Source of the DNA: Ceriagrion tenellum
Lineage: Eukaryota; Arthropoda; Insecta; Odonata; Coenagrionidae
Assembly (NCBI GenBank): GCA_963169105.1
Contig: OY720636.1
Coordinates: 75,690,123-75,754,122 of the forward strand
Reading direction: 5' to 3'
DNA: 64,000 bases
Each line of letters begins with the position of its first letter. Positions within the stretch are counted from its first letter, which is position 1. Shown piece by piece: positions 11,681-24,430 of this stretch. The translations under genes and the position numbers were made by a program. Below the pieces are notes generated by a model that saw only the letters and a program-made list of their open reading frames with translations, searched no databases and had not been told where the DNA came from.

Positions 11681-13860
11681 TAATTTTAACTCATAAAATT
11701 TGTGTTACCCATGGCTTATTGTATTTACTTTGTGGTACTTACTTTTAGGTGTTTGTTGCTTTTTTCCTAGAATTTGGAATAGTTGGAGAAAGTTTAGATA
11801 TGTCTCCTAGAATTAACTTTTAAAGTTTAAGCCTTCCTTTCGGTTTCAACGCTGTTGTACCACTTAAAGACACCTTTGCATTCGAGTTGGCTAAAGTAAA
11901 TTTTAGGTGTGAAATTTCAGGGCCCTATCATTTCGATTACACCATATGAACATTTTTTACTTAATTTAGATTAAAATCCATGATTGATGAGTCAAGGAAT
12001 GATAATGAATCCATTTTGAATTTATTTGTAAAGATATCCCCTTCTGAATACTTTTAATCTGAAAAGCTTTTATCCTCTTTTTTTCCGCACGACGTTCAAA
12101 CCTTAAGAGCTTGTGATTGGAGAACTTCTTAGAAGGATATACCTGAAAGTTGTATACTTAAATTTGCCATCTGTTACTGTCCTCAACAATTTATAAATCA
12201 GTATAATATTGAAGCCATCAAAGTTTACCATTAAATACAATAAAAAAGTCTTGAGCTTGATCACAGTAATTTTACATTAACTTGGTCATTTAAAATGAGT
12301 TTTATCCTCCTTGCATTTTGAATTCTTAGTGTTGAAAGTCGAATTTAAAATTCAAGTGTTTATAATATTTAAGCTTACTGTTTTTACTTACGCAGGTGCA
12401 ATAGGTGCAAACGTCATCCTTAATAAATAGCCGCCTACATTTACCGGGTGTTATCTAACGGAATGCTGAAAATAATGAAGGCCAGTTCTCATCACCTGAA
12501 TTCTAAATATTGGTGAGCATTGATTGGCCCTTTATCCGCTGCTGCTTTTTTGTTGCTTAGTTCGTTTTCTTAGATATTAATGCTATTTAAGAATCTAGAG
12601 TAAGCTCTTTCACAGACTACCCAAATATGCACTAGCTAGCAGCGTAAATGTAAATATTAAGTAGTTAGGAGTTAAGGGTAATATAGTCATCTTGCCGTTC
12701 TTTACTGTTCCAGAAGTTTGTGTATTGTACGAAATGTAGTTCCTTGCTTATATCAGTGTCATCTTCACAAAGAGGTGATGAAGCTAATTAAAGGATGGGT
12801 CAAAGGCAAAGATGAATTGAACTCAGTACGTTTTACGTGATAATCCCCGGTATTTTGTTTTAGTTCTGCCTTTGACTCAAAAATATCAAGGATTCAAAGT
12901 TTGTTTGGGATTAGGAGAGCTAGTCGTTCGAGCATAGTCGTCGAATCAAGGAGAAGAGGTGATTACGTTAATGAAGGAACATAATGCTTTAAAAGTTATG
13001 GCTGAAAGCCTTACTGCCATAATAAAACGTGTTGAGTTGTAAAGAATGGGGAGGCTTTCATTGGTAGTGGTGTATCTTCAGAAGGATCCCTTGAAGTTTG
13101 GGCGGCATTAATCTCGAATATGAGGGTATCTTTACAAAGCTTTGATTTGAAGAAGGATACGCTTTTTCTCGGTTAAATTTCTGTCGCACCCTGGCGTTAA
13201 ACTACGTCATCAAAGAAGCCTCTCTCATAATTTCATCGTCACATTCTTAGTATTAAATTTACGACTGTAAGTATTCATCCGCCTCATCCTCTGAGAACAG
13301 ATAATGCAAAAAATTATTACATATTACTCTTCATGCTTATTACCGAGTCTTATAAAACGTAGGTCTGTAAAATAGAGTACTATTTGCTCCCAAAAGCTAC
13401 GATCGGTCTATTTCTCATGGGGTGAACGTTTTATGATGAATGTTTTCTTCCGGATGAAGTTGATAGCACATTATTCACTTATTTTAAAATGGATTAATTA
13501 CCATCTTCAATCCTGGAGGAAGACTATTTTTCATTTATGTGGTTATTCTCTTTTGCGTATCTGTAGGTAAACACACAGAGCATATTCAGCCATTCTGCGG
13601 ATATGACGTGTGACTGTGGACTCGTTGGCTGTATGTCTATGCGAGCCTCAGGAAATAAGAAAATTCATTGAAGGTACAGAGAAAAAATTTATATTTCTTA
13701 CCTTTTGCATGAATTTTTCTATGTGCAAAGGAAATGTAGGAATTAGCAATTGAAAGCATGAGCAGTCAGTATCAAGCTTAACTGCAAAGGAAATCCTCAA
13801 TTAGTAATGCCCCTTGAAAGTTGACTTGTGATGACATTTAATAAGTGAATCTCGCATTTT

Positions 13861-13904
13861 ATTTCCACCATTTCCACCAATTTCCACCAATTCTATTTCC
13901 ACCA
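13861..13904. repeat. 10-bp tandem repeat, TTTCCACCAA x4
   Basis: Four copies of (A)TTTCCACCA(A); the last is separated by a five-base interruption (TTCTA). A short microsatellite-like array inside intron 1. Confidence 0.85.
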
Positions 13905-15650
13905 ATAAGTGCCTTTTGCCATCCTGGGAAGTATTTCTTAAATGTTGGGAAATTTAGATTTATTATCCTATTATCCATTCTAACCCTTATCGTGGTCTTT
14001 CATGGTGATTGCTTGCGCGGTCACTTTCCGATCTACCTTATCTACAGCATACCTATCTATCATGGTTGCTCAGAATCTCTCAATAGTGTAATTTTATGCG
14101 GTGGTAGCTCACCAGCCTTTTGTGTCCCTAACGTCGAATGTATGTTATTGAATACGGTATGTTTTTTACAGTTATGTAGAATTCAGTGGAAGATGTTTCA
14201 GATTTGGAAAACCCTGCGCTCTGTTGCTCTGTGTGGTTAATTGACCGAAAGTATGGCTGCATTGCGCATTATACTCGCGGACGTAAATGGAAGTTAAAAG
14301 TTTCCCCATATTTGAGGTGTATTGCGTTGTTCAAATTTCGCTCTCTCGGGCACTAATTACAGGAAAGTTACTTACACTTTGTTCTCGTCATTGAAAGAAT
14401 TGTACTAGAGACACAGTCGACATTAATGTTATTCCAGGTTATTTCAAGTAGATATCATATTATCAGACATTTTACGTCCTTAATTTCCTAGAAGTTAAAC
14501 CTTCCCTATATAAGGTATGATCCCTTCTCAGCAGATAATGAAGATGAATTCTTACCGAATTGTCCACCAGATTATCTATCTCCGCCGAAGTTTGGACGTG
14601 AAATCCGGTCATCTTTGGTGACCGGTGGCTTTGAAGCTCCTGCATTCTTGACGATGCGGAACTTAGGGGCCCTTATATTCCCATCGTCTTAGAAGCCCTG
14701 AAGACGAAGATTGAGCTACGCATTGAATTCACAGCATCACTAGAAGATGGAAAAGCTGACCCGGTGCATAACAAGAGAAGAATTCTTCTAATGTTTTTCC
14801 TCTTCGATAATTGACCTCTAACTTCAGTTGAAAAGTATTTCACGTTAACTTCATACGACATGCAATGACGCAACGACAATTTTAGCCCTAGTGTTAACTT
14901 AGAGACTTATAATACGGTGCATTGTAAGCGGAACTCTTAAATTCATTCCTCATCAAACTCCTAAGTTATCGGAAATCCCATTACTCTATCCATCTGTGTG
15001 TTTGGTACATTACCTTGAGTGAATGTCAAGACGTAATCACTCTAATCGGTCCTTGGAGAGCGATGTTTGCTGATGCTAATCCCAAGTCTCTTACTTGGTC
15101 CGGAGTACAATTGTGGATCCAGTCTAAGACGTTATGCGACCTAATGCAAACAGCTTCCTTTCAACGGTAGCTGTTGACATAGGGTGGAGGATTTGCATAT
15201 GGGAAGGGCACGGAAGCCAAGTTCTATGAAAATAATGGCCGATGGGACATTTCTTCAGGCACAAAGTCAATAGAATTAGCTATACAAAATTAAAATCATT
15301 CTTCCCTTTTCACATGGCTCGTTACCCATGGATTTTACTTTTTCTCATTAGAAGATTAGTCTAATTTTTTGTTATATCATCTCAGTATTCTTAATGTGGT
15401 ATTTTTTACTGGATTACATATTTGGTGACTTGTGATTAGTAAAGAATTTCTTTTATTTAAAGAGAAATAAAGTGGCAGATGGGTTTCATTTCAAGAAAAA
15501 AATGTTTTTTTTTAAGAGCAATATTATTTGGCATTTCGGTGATGTGTTATGTAGAAGAGCAAAGAGTTTCCGTAATCATGCATTGTATGCCGCACGAGAA
15601 CTAAAATTCACCATTATCATTGGTAAAAATAACTTTTACACTCCACTGTT

Positions 15651-15790
15651 CAGCTCACAAGTCAATAGTTTATTACGAAATCCGGATTTCGATGTCTGGC
15701 ATCATCTTCAGGCTGACTGTCAGTGAGCACCTGTAGATGATGCCCGGCATCGAAATCCGGTTTGTACAGTAAATGTTTGACCTGTGAACT
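15651..15790. repeat. Imperfect hairpin element containing CTGTAGAT-stem-GAAA motif
   Basis: Arms 15651-15712 and 15730-15790 are complementary with scattered mismatches. The best part is CCGGATTTCGATG facing CATCGAAATCCGG. The loop itself contains CTGAC-T-GTCAG. On the plus strand the right arm reads CTGTAGAT (15731-15738), then a perfect 6-bp stem GATGCC-C-GGCATC (15739-15751), then GAAATCC. The same order of parts recurs at 24.4, 43.2 and 55.9-56.1 kb. Confidence 0.7.
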
Positions 15791-18700
15791 AACCAGAGGA
15801 GCGTCAAAGTTATTTTTACTTATGAACATGGAACCTCACAAAGTTGAACCGAGTTTTATTTCATTTATAATTCAGCAGTTGTATTATATACGAGAAAAGT
15901 ACTGTAGTTGTTTCCTTAGGAAGGAAGAATCAGACAAACGAGAGAATTATGGGATCCTTGGTGTAAGTTTACAACCGATTTTTGAGACAAGGTGTCGTCT
16001 CTGCTACTGCTCATATTTCAATACACATCTTAGTTGAATAATTGGTGATTTATTTCACTGGGTTCAGGATGCTGTGATGTTAAGTTAAGACGCTGACTTT
16101 CTTCACCTTCGGGGATTGTTCAGTTCCCGCTAATGCGTACCTTAAAGCGGAATTACAGTTGCGTATGATGTTTACCAATGATTTGGTTTTTTACTTGTGG
16201 TTTTTGTCTATAGCAGCAGCTAATAATGCGCATAAAACTGATACAATTTGCTTTCCAATCTACCTGTTAATTATTTCTAAGTATGCAACAGCATCGGACT
16301 CTACATAAAATCTCTAGTAATTCCAAAAGAGCTTATCAGTTAGAATAGTCGAGAGTCGAGTCGAGAGCTTTTTAACTCCAATTCTGATATTGACCAATGT
16401 TACCTATAATACAATCATGTATGAATGCCATCAATCCGTCTCAGGGAGGCTGTAGTGCCCTCGTATACGATTAGCGAATACTCGTACGTCTCATCGCCTT
16501 TTTCGACGGATTTCAACGTGAAATTTCGTTGGCCTGCCTTCTTGTTTCCATTTATTTTTTGAGGAAACTTGCTTTCGGATCGAAGAAAAGGAAGTGGATG
16601 GGAGCTAAAGAGCAACCCACTCAGATGAAAATTTTGGGAATTTTTTAAGTTTTTCATCCCCACCTGAAAATACGGTAAAACCTTCCCCTTCGCATTCTTA
16701 TAATCGTCGTATTTATTTTTTTCCTCTTCTCCTCCTCCCTCGACGAATTCAACGCCCATATTTTCTCCCCAGCGAGATCCATCACTCCACCACTAAACAG
16801 ATGCTGGAGTTGCATTGAGTGGTAGGAGTGGGCGTCGGTAGTTGGGTTGGCACGGAGAGGGTTTGAGCTGTGTTGTTCAACCTTGCTTTAAAACCTCGTG
16901 AGTAGTCTTTGAGGAGACGTTGCTGATGTATGCGTGGGTGGGGGGGGGCTTGGGATTTTGCACTGGAAGGATTTGGTAACGCGTGAAATCCTGGTGACTG
17001 GGGGAGGAGGGGAGACTGCCGTTCTTTCTTTTTTTATCCTCTGCCTCCAAGAGCCCCATGCCGGGGTCTCGGTCTCACTCTGGGGGGTCTTACCACTCAC
17101 TTCCATCCCATAGACTAGGCCAACGGCTCCTTCGCGGACCATTGAAGCGAGGGCCTGGAGGTGTAAGAGGATTGCAGGGTGCAGAATGCTGCGGCTGGGG
17201 GGTCGTTTACAATGTAGTCGGTCGATTTGTTTGCTAGAAATAATTTTGACCCTGTTTACCTAACTACCCTCCTTACGATTTTGAAGGAAGTTGGGGAAAA
17301 AATATAAAAAATTTTCGATGTTAATATAGCAACATGGCCCACGTTTACTGGTAATTTTTATTTTGACTAAATTGAGGAAAAAGTAAAAAAAAAAACAGTA
17401 GTGAGAACGAGAAAAATTAACGATAGAAATATTTATCTAATGCTTGTTTAAATTTATAAAAATATAATTGTAATAACTGGCTTGAATGATTAACATAGTT
17501 TTATAGCTGTATGAACAACTTAGCTTCAGTCCTCATTGTAGACTCACGTAGAGTGTAATGACTTTTAAAGCTTCACGTGTTTTGGAAATTAACGCCAAAC
17601 ACGAGCGACTATAATATGAAGTTATGATTCACATGTTTGAACTCCTTCGTTGAGTTGTGAGCTTCATGGTATCGCCAAGAATAAAAAAGCGTCGAAGATG
17701 GTGAGTTTAGTTATTGTGCGTTTTAACGGAGTTATTTGGACCTTATCTACATTATCCTTTGAACAAATCGTTGTTGATCAAAGCATTGAAAGCTCTTAAA
17801 TTGACGCATGAGTGTGATGAATCAAAACGTCTGGCCAGTTTATGTGATAAGCCATTAAATTTGTCGTCTCTCCTTTTCTGGTAGTAATAAATAATAGTGA
17901 CCACTTATAGTAATGGACTCTCGATCCAATTTCTTGAATTTCGTGATTCATAGTTTCTTCGTGTATTTCCTTGGTAACCCATTCTTAGGGGAAGAACCAT
18001 GTGGACAGGGTACACCCCGAGACTCGACGCTTTTGCAAGAAATATAAAAAGAGGGAAAAGGCACTCGAGGAAGACTCTGATCAATATTAGGGGGGTAATG
18101 GAAACAAGACGAATAGAAACGGTGTTGTTCGCGATAATTATTCCCCCACAAGAATAATGTAAAATTTCATTACCAATACCTGAAACGATTCAACTGATAT
18201 GAAACCAGGGCTATTTCATAAGCGTTTTATTTAGCGAGGTGTAAGGGAAAGCTCTTATGGACAGAGGGCGCAATTTTATATAGAGGAAGTGAAAAAATTG
18301 ATTTTTTATAAGGTTATTCGGAAACTATCTGTGAGCCGTGGGTATAAAATAATCAGTAATTGAAAGGAAATGAATGGGGGTTGTAGTTAACTAAAATTAG
18401 AATTAAAGGCGAATGTTGATTATGCTGCAAATTCGCCGTGAGTAAAGTTGCCGGTATTGTCGAAGAGAATGGATGGAATCAGTGAGCATTTACGAGTAAA
18501 GTGCGGGAATAGGAGAATAACCTGTATTCGCACTCAGGCGATTTGTTGGAGCTGGTTCTGGGCGGTTCAGGAATTTGCGGTTTGGGAATGTAAGGGTGGG
18601 TGGGCGTATTCAAGCATCGTAGTCGAAGAAGTTTTAACTCGAGCATGAAGATTTATTTCTGGAGAGGAGGTTGGTAGGGTTGTGAGAAGGAATCGAGGGG

Positions 18701-19440
18701 GTCGAGCACTGCGGCTAGGAGTTTTGATTTTATTTTGTCCGGAGAAAAAAAATCTCCCAAGAAAGCGGATGAGGAGAAGATATTCGGATGAGTCTGGAGA
18801 TGTTATGGGAAGGGATGCGAGAGAGGATTCGTGGATTGCCGCGATAAATGGTGCAGAAAATTCTGAGGGGTACGGAAGGAGGCGGAGGGACCCCTCCCTT
18901 TAAAAAAGTGGGCGGCCGAGTGATTTCTTAGGTGAAGAAAGGGGAGAGACAGGGGTGAGGGCGTAAGAAAATGAGGAGGAACAGCTGGAGGAAGGGGGTC
19001 GGTATCTCAGTTGGGTGATTATGAATAAAGAAGACTGTTTTTTTAGAAAAAATCACCTTGTTTTTATTTCCCCCCTCTCTCTCGGGACTTGCCTCGCAAG
19101 GCATCCCAGTGCGCAAGGCCCTTACCATCCAGCCCGGGGGAATGCATAATTAATAGCCTCCCTCTTCAAAACTCCCGTCTTCTTCATCTTATGTGGGCGC
19201 TAACCACCCCGGCCTTCTTTCTCCTTCCTCGAGTCTTGAGCCAGCCTCTTCCTCCACCCTCTCGTCTCCTCCACTTTCTCCCCTTCCAGTCTCCCCACGT
19301 TCCCTGCCCTCCCCCGTCTCGCTATCTCCCGTGCATCTCCCCCATTAGCAAAATCCTCCCCACTCCCATTCCCAGGCCAGCCGTCTTTCGCCTCTCCCTC
19401 TCAGCCAGTCCAAACACTGCGTCGTCGTTTTAACTCTCGG

Positions 19441-19640
19441 GGTGCCGGCCTCCCATCCTTTAATCATGCGCGCGCCAATTGAGTGGACCGAGTCGTATGC
19501 CTTGTGGAAGGGTTTCGCTGATTATTGAGCGCGCGCCGTGTGTAAACCACGTCTCGGGTTTTCACGAATAACCGACCTTGCTGTAACTATTATCGGACGT
19601 GCTCGGGCTTAAAACGGTGGAACAACCCGATAGCGTTTTC
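19441..19640. promoter_or_regulatory. Intronic block with two GCGCGCGCC motifs
   Basis: GCGCGCGCC occurs twice in the same orientation (about 19468 and 19528), flanked by CAATTGAG and ATTGAG. It follows a 300-bp pyrimidine-rich tract (19140-19430). Clustered CpG strings like this are rare in the surrounding AT-rich intron. Confidence 0.25.
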
Positions 19641-22600
19641 ATATTCGTTGCACGTTAGATGGGTTGGATTGATGGCACTTAGATTACCAGTTAAATTGTT
19701 GTGGACCGAAACGACTTACTTCAGTCGACTGCGATTAGCTAAGACAAAAATTCTTTAGAAGCATACTCATGCTATTCCATATCATGGATCTATTGATTTT
19801 GGTAACTTTTTAGATGTGAAAGGTTCCCAAAAATTCACTTTACCGGTATTTAGTGCTTTATTTTGCGTTTACATCGCACGATCCGGATTTCATTTACCTT
19901 ATGTGCCCATAAGCTCATCAAAGCGTGGAAGCTTTGAACGATTACAAATAAACGTCAGAGTAGCTCTATTTTTCTTGAATGCAATGGATCAGGGTCCAAT
20001 CAGAAGAACGGATATATAGTAGCAGCAGGTGCTAAAACCAAGGTGAATGAAAAGAATAATATCCAAGTTTTTAGTTATAACATTTTACAGGAAAGATTTT
20101 AACGTAAATGGTAATAGATGTTTGCTCTACTCAGTCGAAATGGCATCAGGGAGCAGTTTAGCTACCCTGACTCCGTTGATTATGCGATGTCATATTCTAA
20201 TAATATTGCGGGATAAAGACGCTCGTATTTTCCCCTGGGGAAACTTATTCATCCATATTAATGAATTGGTCTTCATCCTTCTAGATCCTTTCACAGGAGG
20301 AACGGTATGGGAATGTTTTTATTAAGTTTGACGTAGCGAAATTTAAAGATAAACTACGGCCTCAAAATCGTGCGCGCTGCATACATCTACCGTCTACAAA
20401 ACTACAACCATCTACAAAATGATATGATAGATAAAAGTCATGTACCCAAATTTGTATGCACTCACCTTTTCTACTGGACCATATAATATTTAGCACGTGA
20501 TTGTTAACCAACCATTGCATTCGCTTGGTGTGCTTGTAAACTATACTTGCCGCTACCTAAGTTATCGCTTTATTTTAACCTTTATTTTAGTAATTGGTGA
20601 ATGATTTCGAGAAGAATTCACGTCAATTAAGAATACTTTCACGATTATTTGAAGCTTTCACTTCGATTTTACTTTTGGGACCGTCTCGAAAGATTGGTAC
20701 ATTATAATGATATGGGTAATGTTTAATTTTTTCAAAGCATATTGCCCTAATGTAATGACCTTATCTTACTCTTTTACAAGGCAAAGTTCTGGCTGCAAAA
20801 AATACTTATGAATGAATTTATCATATTATAGAAGACGTTTTATTTATTAGCATGCTTACAGAGCATAATTTTGAGAATGCTATCGTAGAGGAAGAATGAA
20901 ACATTTTGAGCTCTGAGATAAAATTATGAGCTACGAGGTCATAGACGGCATATGAATGTGATGATTATAAGATTTTTTGTTAAGATGATTGTTAATTTGA
21001 TTAAGATGATTATAATTTATTTGAATGCTTTTAGTTTCTACTTCATAATTTAATTTCGTAAATTGAGATCAAACTCCTTCCTCGTCTTGTGAGTTGGTGT
21101 GATGCATATTGAAATGCCATTAATAATGTGCTTCATAAAGTTCTCCAACTTCGCAAGAAATATATATTTAGTAGAGCATAGTTGTAAAACCATTAATAAA
21201 CCTCAAGTTTGCTTTGTTTAAATCGGCATGTTATTGAATGAATTATTCCTGTTACCATGCCTGACTGGCGTTAGTGCTCATTTTTATGATTCTTGGGAGA
21301 CTGTTGTGCGACTTTCTCTGTTGAAAACAACTGGATCTGTAGTCATAATTACACGTAACAAGCACGACCGACGTTTAAGACCAGATTAATTAAGAGAAAC
21401 AAATTCTATCGGCATAAAAAAGTGTTCTAAGTGGGCAATTGTAAAACGAAGGTGGAAGAGATTTGCATTCGACTTTCACGCGTAAATGTCAGGGAAATAA
21501 ATAGGTTTTGTAATTGGATTTTTTTCGTTTTCCAACTTCTGTCGTCAGTTCATTTTGGACTTCAAATGATTCATGGAATACTTCCAATCAATCGATCCGT
21601 TTCAATTTTTCCAACCCGATAAGCACCCGGAGGACGATTTCAGGGAGCAATTGAATGCAGCATTTATAAATGTTGACGTTAAAGATTACGACAAATCGAT
21701 TGTCCTCCCAGCCCGAGCGTCAAAACAGAATTGCTGGAGATTAGGAAAAAAATTTGCGAAACGTTAAGCAAGTAATCCCAGGGATTTTTTTCTTCCTCTC
21801 TCCCTCAGTCATCATGTGAGCGAAATTTTATGGTCTCGTGACTTTTCACTAACGCAAAATTTACTGCTTTCGCAGATTTTCATCTGTGAGTTGTATAAGG
21901 TTAAACACGTGCCACTAATAAGTAAGTTTGGTGTATTCATCATTCTTTATTCCACGCAGTCAAATAATATTTTCCAAATTTTAAACACCGTGGCTGGTAT
22001 TGAGTTCTAGTGTGGATAACGAAATGTACGACGGACTCTTGTATGTTTTCCTCGAGAGAATCTTGCGGCTTATAAGTTTCAAAAAAGAAATAGCCAAATG
22101 ACTAGTCTTATTCCTTTCAGGTTATAATTTAAAAAAATACTAATTAAATTTTCTCCAAGTCACTCTTGAGTTTTATTTAATTCTCCAATGCAAGGTAAAT
22201 GTTGGAGGAGACGCTGTAATGCTGAGACTAGTTGTGATAAAAAAATAATTTTAGTGTAAAATTAGAACAGATCTCAATAATTTTATTCTGAGCAAAGATT
22301 TATCCACATCAGTTTAGAATGATATTTTCTCCTAAAAGAACACTAGAAGTCATTGCACCGGTCTAATCACTATTATGGCCACTGTTTGAACCTAATCCAT
22401 TGTCGATGGGTGGTAGTAGTCTAGCCAATACGGTAACAATATGCCCAACTTCTATTCTTCTTTGGAATGAATGCAGGACGTAAAATTTCGAAGCGTCGTC
22501 GGGTGAACGCAAGTGTAAAATTCAAGAATATACAGGCGCTAGCACAGCAAAGATCGTGTGCTAGTGGCGAGGCAATGCCGGGCGAATATATTGCATGCGG

Positions 22601-24251
22601 GAAAGACAGATGTTGGAAAGACTGAATCGAGGAGGCGGAAGAACGGTGAGCGATTGGATCAATTGAAGAGGAAAGGGCGCGGTTTGGGTGGCTAAGGTGG
22701 GAGCAAGTGGGTGCACTCGCGAAAAATACGGTCTTTGGATCGATGCAGCCGTCCCTCGAACCATAAAGGGCCGCCGCACTCAAAATGATGAACAGGGTAG
22801 TTACATTTAAATCGTCGAAAAACGGAAAAAATCAACACTGTGCGCACATATTCAATATTTGACTCCTAAGTATGAATTCATTTTCACTCATTCATTCGAG
22901 TATTCTACCAGCTGATCAAAAATCTTAATGCACTAGGAGTAGATCCAAGAACCTTTGAATTCCGGCTAAGTCAAATGACTTTTCAAATTTGACTTAGGGA
23001 AATTTAAAAAAAGGAAATTGAACATTTTAAACGTTTATAAAATTTGAAAAAAACTTTTCTTTCGTTGAGGAAAGGGCTTTCATTAAAACTGAGAACTGTC
23101 CACTTTTGCATAGATTTGACAACGATTGTTTTTCATCGCAATCCCGATCTTCCAATGACTTATTTGTCATGTATTCATTTGATTAGAAAAGCGATTCCAA
23201 AAATCATCTGCGTCTTATTCCATGTTTAAGATGAATGTAGTCCTGATATCAAATATAGGGAGCGTATCATTGAATCATGCAGCCTAATTAACCCCTTTGG
23301 AAAGCGATATAGCTTATGTTCATCAATGGTATTGTGTAATATTACTTTATTTCTCTGGCATGGTTTTCGAGGACATACGGCGTCATATACCAGCAACCTC
23401 TGACTTCTGTGATGATTTCTTCTCGCAGAAAGTTTACAGAACTTGGGAGTTTCCCATCCAGGAGAATACAATAAGTCTGAATACCGTGTAAAATCATTTT
23501 AAGAAATTTACAACGTGAGAAAACGCGCAACTTCAAATAGGCATTGACCACATACCTATCTGAACCATTCGGTCTGAACGAGTCGGGCGGAATTGCTTGG
23601 CATTGCAAAGTGGATACGTATTGAGAACTGCAGAAAAAACATTCTATAACATAAATTAAGTTTTTATAGAGGTTACTAAACCTTCTATTAATGAAAAATA
23701 TCAGCTATATTACCACCTTCCTTTTGAAGAAATGGACGGCTCCTCTTCAATCGTCAAGCCTTTTCATTCGAATAAATTCCTGCATTAACTCTAGAATATC
23801 TAGCTTCAATTTATAGAAGTACTTATTATCTAAAATGCATTGGAATTAAAAACACTTGTACTCTTCGACTGTTTTTTCCTAGCGCTTCATCGGCTGACTC
23901 TACTATAGGGTCCAAAAAATGTAATTCAGAATTATTTGCATAAACTTTTATTTTATTTGTCGCGTGTTCTTTGCTTTTATTGCGTGTTCTTTTCGTATTC
24001 GAGAATATAAGTGGTTGCAGGGAAAGTTAAGGAAGGCGGGGTTAAGTGAGGTTTAATGAACGTTCAACTGGGGGTCGGTTCTGAAAATATCATTGTAATT
24101 ATCAAATGGAAAAATTACAGATTATCACATGGCTCTATTGAATTATCGCACGCTACACCACCAAGAGTTATTTTTCCTGTAGTCAATTTCACAGATGAGA
24201 AAAATTGACTATTCAACTGTACTGAATGGACGATATCATGCAATAATATTC

Positions 24252-24273
24252 TTATTTTCGCATGCGAAAATAA
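24252..24273. repeat. Perfect 22-bp palindrome
   Basis: TTATTTTCGCA (24252-24262) is followed directly by its exact complement TGCGAAAATAA (24263-24273), with no spacer. It could be a dimer-type protein-binding site or chance. It lies 130 bp before the CTGATGAT element at 24403. Confidence 0.85.
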
Positions 24274-24402
24274 CCATGGTGTACGAGAATCGACCACCTG
24301 GCCTTCCTCAACTTCTCCCTTAACCTCTTCCATTGCCCTCGAATAAATGCGACAACACATAGTAAAATACGCAGAGTCATCTCTAAATTTTTTGTTTTAC
24401 CC

Positions 24403-24430
24403 CTGATGATGACTTAAGCCGGCGAAACGC
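24403..24430 (+). mobile_element. CTGATGAT...GAAACG hammerhead-like small repeat
   Basis: Reads CTGATGAT (24403-24410), a 13-base spacer GACTTAAGCCGGC, then GAAACGC. It matches the motif order seen at 15731, 43231 and 56035. The spacer pairs less well than in the other copies (one substitution would restore a GGCTTAAGCC palindrome), suggesting decay. No inverted partner was seen nearby. Confidence 0.45.
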
